Shown here one piece after another: positions 63,414 through 64,000 of a stretch of 64,000 nt of DNA. The stretch comes from an uncultured Pelagibacteraceae bacterium. Its GTDB lineage: Bacteria; Pseudomonadota; Alphaproteobacteria; Pelagibacterales; Pelagibacteraceae. The stretch's first letter is position 1. The number at the start of each line of letters is the position of its first letter. The notes under the pieces are model-generated. The model saw nothing but the letters and a program-made list of their open reading frames with translations. It did no database searches and was not told the origin of the DNA. The stretch covers positions 1 to 64,000 of the forward strand of contig CACMDE010000002.1 in assembly GCA_902612345.1 (NCBI GenBank), written 5' to 3'. The translations under genes were made by a program, and so were the position numbers.

Positions 63414-64000
63414 ATGCAGAAATATTCTGTTTTTAGCTTGATTAAAAATGCGTTTTCAGACCATATGAATTGGGAGGTGGCCTGGAAAGATCCAACTCCA
63501 AAGAAAGAGTATGATGTAATCATAATCGGTGGTGGTGGACATGGTTTAGCTACAGCATATTATTTAGCAAAAGAGCATAACATAACAAATGTTGCAATAA
63601 TCGAGAAGGGTTGGATTGGCGGAGGAAATGTTGGAAGAAATACAACAATAATTCGTTCAAACTTTATGTACGATGCTAATGGACGGTTTAATGAATTTGG
63701 AATGGAATTATGGAGGAACCTCAGTCAAGAATTAAATTTTAATGTAATGTTTTCTCCAAGAGGAATAATCAACCTTGCACACTCTGATGCTCAAATGAAT
63801 GCTTATGCTAGAAGAGGCAATTCAATGAGATTAAATGGAATTGATGCAGTTTTATTAGGAAGAGAAGAAGTAAAAAAACATATCCCAATGGCAGACTTTT
63901 CTGACGATGTGCGCTTTCCAATTTTTGGAGGATTAATGCAACCAAGCGCTGGTACAGCAAGACATGATGCAGTTGCATGGGGATATGCAAGACAAGCTGA
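63414..64000 (+). CDS. soxB: Sarcosine oxidase beta-subunit-like FAD protein, cut by the window end
   Basis: 195 residues visible, no stop before 64000. Begins MQKYSVFSLIKNAF with an N-terminal extension before the FAD motif GGGGHG (39-44), and then GGGNVGRNTTIIRSNF, as in SoxB of heterotetrameric sarcosine oxidase and of the related N-methylglutamate dehydrogenase subunit. Divergent from fhs, the usual partner in one-carbon metabolism. Subunits D, A and G would be expected beyond the window. Confidence 0.82.
   Translation, partial: MQKYSVFSLIKNAFSDHMNWEVAWKDPTPKKEYDVIIIGGGGHGLATAYYLAKEHNITNVAIIEKGWIGGGNVGRNTTIIRSNFMYDANGRFNEFGMELWRNLSQELNFNVMFSPRGIINLAHSDAQMNAYARRGNSMRLNGIDAVLLGREEVKKHIPMADFSDDVRFPIFGGLMQPSAGTARHDAVAWGYARQA

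Noticed and set aside
1-64000. tRNA genes, IS elements, prophage genes
   Set aside because: No T-loop-like GTTCGAATC in a fitting cloverleaf, no transposase or integrase motifs, and no abrupt composition shift were seen on reading; very divergent tRNAs could still be missed without a covariance search.

Overview
The window is AT-rich (roughly 30% GC by eye) and very densely coded. Genes often share a TAATG or ATGA junction, intergenic gaps are short, and no tRNA, rRNA, insertion sequence, prophage or CRISPR is visible. No stretch over 300 bases lacks a gene. Gene content and order (Liv and Pot transporters, ammonium transporter, GlxBCD/MgsABC, TMAO demethylase, TMA monooxygenase, TmoXWV) point to a streamlined marine alphaproteobacterium of the SAR11 / 'Candidatus Pelagibacter' group. 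That placement comes from recalled family knowledge, not from a database search.

Region by region. 1-9.3 kb: two sets of Liv-type (branched-chain/hydrophobic amino acid) ABC genes, with an AzlCD exporter, an outer-membrane-like protein, a P5C-reductase-like enzyme and a periplasmic binding protein. 9.3-15.8 kb: a minus-strand catabolic operon with a luciferase-like monooxygenase, a TPP enzyme with sulfoacetaldehyde-acetyltransferase-like motifs, an AA_synth/DUF1185 protein, an alpha/beta hydrolase, an aldehyde dehydrogenase and a DMT permease; its substrate is unknown. 15.9-24.7 kb: an EutA-like protein and an ectoine-hydrolase-like (DoeA/EutD) M24 enzyme, then a PotABCD-type polyamine transporter and a fused 3-hydroxyacyl-CoA dehydrogenase/enoyl-CoA hydratase. 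24.7-31.4 kb: cyclophilin, a putative metallopeptidase, an agmatinase-type ureohydrolase with an aldehyde dehydrogenase, an NCS1 permease preceded by 26-bp tandem repeats, and an ArgE-type deacetylase. 31.4-37.9 kb: CsaA, LysE, aconitase, YfgM-like and BamB-like envelope proteins, and two small unknown families.

37.9-64 kb is a methylated-amine island. TmoX, TmoW and TmoV import TMAO; Tmm (59.4-60.8 kb) oxidises trimethylamine to TMAO; Tdm (49.3-51.6 kb) splits TMAO into dimethylamine and formaldehyde. Two glutamine-synthetase-family enzymes (one is probably gamma-glutamylmethylamide synthetase) and MgsABC feed methylamine into N-methylglutamate. FAD oxidoreductases (47.5-48.8 kb, and a SoxB-like gene cut by the window end) could demethylate it, Fhs handles the one-carbon units, and AmtB handles ammonium. 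No dimethylamine monooxygenase genes are seen here. Several small unstudied proteins are embedded in the island: a Lys-rich 136-aa protein, two small membrane proteins of 52 and 73 aa, a MORN-repeat protein and a 183-aa membrane-anchored protein. They are the best candidates for new biology, together with the LLM/Xsc-like operon.
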